From Ohtaekwangia sp966211525 (lineage in GTDB: Bacteria; Bacteroidota; Bacteroidia; Cytophagales; Cyclobacteriaceae), in assembly GCA_966211525.1 (NCBI GenBank), contig CBIHOZ010000010.1, positions 1 through 64,000 on the forward strand: a DNA stretch of 64,000 nt. The letters are read 5' to 3'. This document shows positions 63,008 to 64,000 of the stretch, piece by piece. Under the pieces are notes generated by a model. The model made no database searches. It had not been told where the DNA came from and saw only the letters and a list, made by a program, of their open reading frames with translations. Both the position numbers and the translations under genes were made by a program. Numbering within the stretch: position 1 is the first letter of the stretch; each line of letters begins with the position of its first letter.

Positions 63008-63169
63008 TCGTTATCCGTGAATCGTTAATGGTTTACTGGTAAACTATATGCTTCCGAGATGATTACTTGAGGGGTGTATGGAGTTCTACATTTGTAACGC
63101 GGCTATATAGTATACTCTTGGATTACCCTAAACAAGCTGGCAGCTAGGAGCTCGAAGCCAGCAGCTTTT
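63004..63169. repeat. TAACGG and AGCTGC repeat words after patatin gene
   Basis: GTTAATCGTTATCCGTG and GAATCGTTAATGG (63004-63032) are copies of the TAACGG-type word. AGCTGGCAGCTAGGAGCTCG and AAGCCAGCAGCTTTT (63135-63169) are AGCTGC words. The segment 63033-63133 between them shows nothing clear. Confidence 0.65.
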
Positions 63170-63185
63170 CCTATATTGCAGGCGA

Positions 63186-64000
63186 ATGACATCACACGAA
63201 CAACTGCAAAAAACATTCGAGCTAATTAAACTCGAGCGGCAAGCTGACCTGGAGTATTATCGTCAGAAAGTTTTGCTGCGTTCTATTCATGAACGTACCA
63301 AGGAAGGAACAACCTGGTATCCTCTTCGTTTCAACCGCGACTATATTGGTACAGGTGAGCGTCTCATCATTGAAGTGGAGCGCACCAATAATCTTGATCA
63401 GCCACACGCTTTTCAGAGCGGTAAATCAGTAAGTGTATTTTCAAATGCATCGGGTAAACCGGAGAAGGAACATGTGAACGGTGTAGTGAATTATGTGCGC
63501 GATAATGTGATGTCTATTACCCTGAACAGCGATGATGTACCTGACTGGATTGAAGACGGTTTGGTTGGTGTTGATGTGATGTTCGATGAGATGAGCTATC
63601 GCGAAATGGAATTCGCACTGAAAGAAGTGATGAAGGCCGAAGATAATCGGGTAGCGATGTTGCGCGAGATCCTGTTGGGAAGCGAGAAGAGCTTACGGTT
63701 AAAGGCTGAAAGTGTAAAGCTTGCAGATGATGGTATACATGCTATACCGACTACATCTTTATTGAATGGCAGTCAGCAGGAAGCCCTTGCCAAAGTAATG
63801 GAGACTGCAGATATAGCATTTGTTCATGGTCCCCCGGGAACAGGCAAAACGACAACGCTGGTGCAGGCTATCATTGCAACGGTACGGCTGGAGAAACAAG
63901 TATTGGTATGTGCGCCCAGTAATGCTGCCGTTGATTTACTTGCAGATAAATTATCGGAGCAGGGCATGAATGTTTTGCGGATAGGACACCCGGCACGTGT
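63186..64000 (+). CDS. IGHMBP2/SMUBP-2-like DNA/RNA helicase, partial
   Basis: The gene starts at ATG 63186 and runs off the window end, giving about 271 residues. An N-terminal domain (LQKTFELIKLERQADLEYYR, with DDVPDWIEDGLVGVD) precedes a superfamily 1B helicase core with the Q-type motif LNGSQQEAL and Walker A HGPPGTGKTTTLV (K221), then motif Ia VCAPSNAAVDLL. This matches the SMUBP-2/IGHMBP2-like helicases found in bacteria. The rest of the helicase is beyond the window. The start is preceded by GCAGGCGA, and only the repeat words at 63135-63169 lie close upstream. Confidence 0.92.
   Translation, partial: MTSHEQLQKTFELIKLERQADLEYYRQKVLLRSIHERTKEGTTWYPLRFNRDYIGTGERLIIEVERTNNLDQPHAFQSGKSVSVFSNASGKPEKEHVNGVVNYVRDNVMSITLNSDDVPDWIEDGLVGVDVMFDEMSYREMEFALKEVMKAEDNRVAMLREILLGSEKSLRLKAESVKLADDGIHAIPTTSLLNGSQQEALAKVMETADIAFVHGPPGTGKTTTLVQAIIATVRLEKQVLVCAPSNAAVDLLADKLSEQGMNVLRIGHPAR

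Overview
The window looks like a chromosomal segment of a free-living, polysaccharide-degrading Bacteroidota, most likely order Cytophagales (inference; no rRNA is present). The evidence is a SusC/SusD pair with its own ECF sigma factor and FecR-type anti-sigma factor, many secreted or lipoprotein glycoside hydrolases, A-rich start contexts with few Shine-Dalgarno sequences, and several TAnnTTTG-type -7 promoter elements. No tRNA, rRNA, CRISPR array or prophage was seen.

Layout. 1-5.5 kb: glucuronoxylan genes, GH115 alpha-glucuronidase and GH10 xylanase, followed by mannonate dehydratase (uxuA), which carries an in-frame amber codon. 5.5-9 kb: small regulators (an XRE protein, a LuxR-type HTH and a membrane protein) and a HipB/HipA module. 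9-14 kb: DUF418 membrane protein, a Nudix protein with an extra N-terminal region, GH15 hydrolase and a Kv-like channel with an unusual filter. 14-22 kb: ECF sigma, FecR, SusC (with STN domain), SusD and a small lipoprotein; the SusC gene has an unusual structured leader. 22-28.4 kb: stress and housekeeping genes (MsrB, SGNH hydrolase, YHS protein, Hsp20, HtrA protease, aldehyde dehydrogenase, response regulator). 28.4-32.5 kb: a large conserved-looking hypothetical and a secreted WG-repeat protein. 32.6-39.3 kb: second carbohydrate cluster, GH43 with discoidin-like and Fn3 domains, a secreted esterase, a GH3 lipoprotein, and a divergent Nudix-family transcriptional regulator with palindromes in the shared promoter region. 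39.4-52 kb: a RAYT (Y1) transposase, an alpha/beta hydrolase, DUF2807 protein, two large FtsX/MacB-type permeases, NADAR and VOC proteins, aldo/keto reductase, PAS histidine kinase and response regulator. 52-64 kb: cold-shock protein, RhlE-like DEAD-box helicase, AddB/AddA-type recombination nuclease-helicase, membrane patatin phospholipase, and the start of an IGHMBP2-like helicase.

Working together, the carbohydrate genes suggest stepwise breakdown of glucuronoxylan outside the cell or in the periplasm (GH10, GH115, GH43, esterase, GH3), uronate metabolism in the cytoplasm (uxuA), and control by the Nudix regulator. The SusCD locus is a separate ECF/FecR-controlled uptake system whose substrate is not evident.

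The strongest unexplained signals are two. First, the SusC leader (16237-16352) has two adjacent hairpins and a hidden 30-codon open frame, offset by one base from a short ATG-initiated frame. Second, many intergenic regions hold word-like repeat modules arranged as long imperfect inverted repeats, in at least six unrelated sequence families, in a window that also encodes a RAYT transposase.
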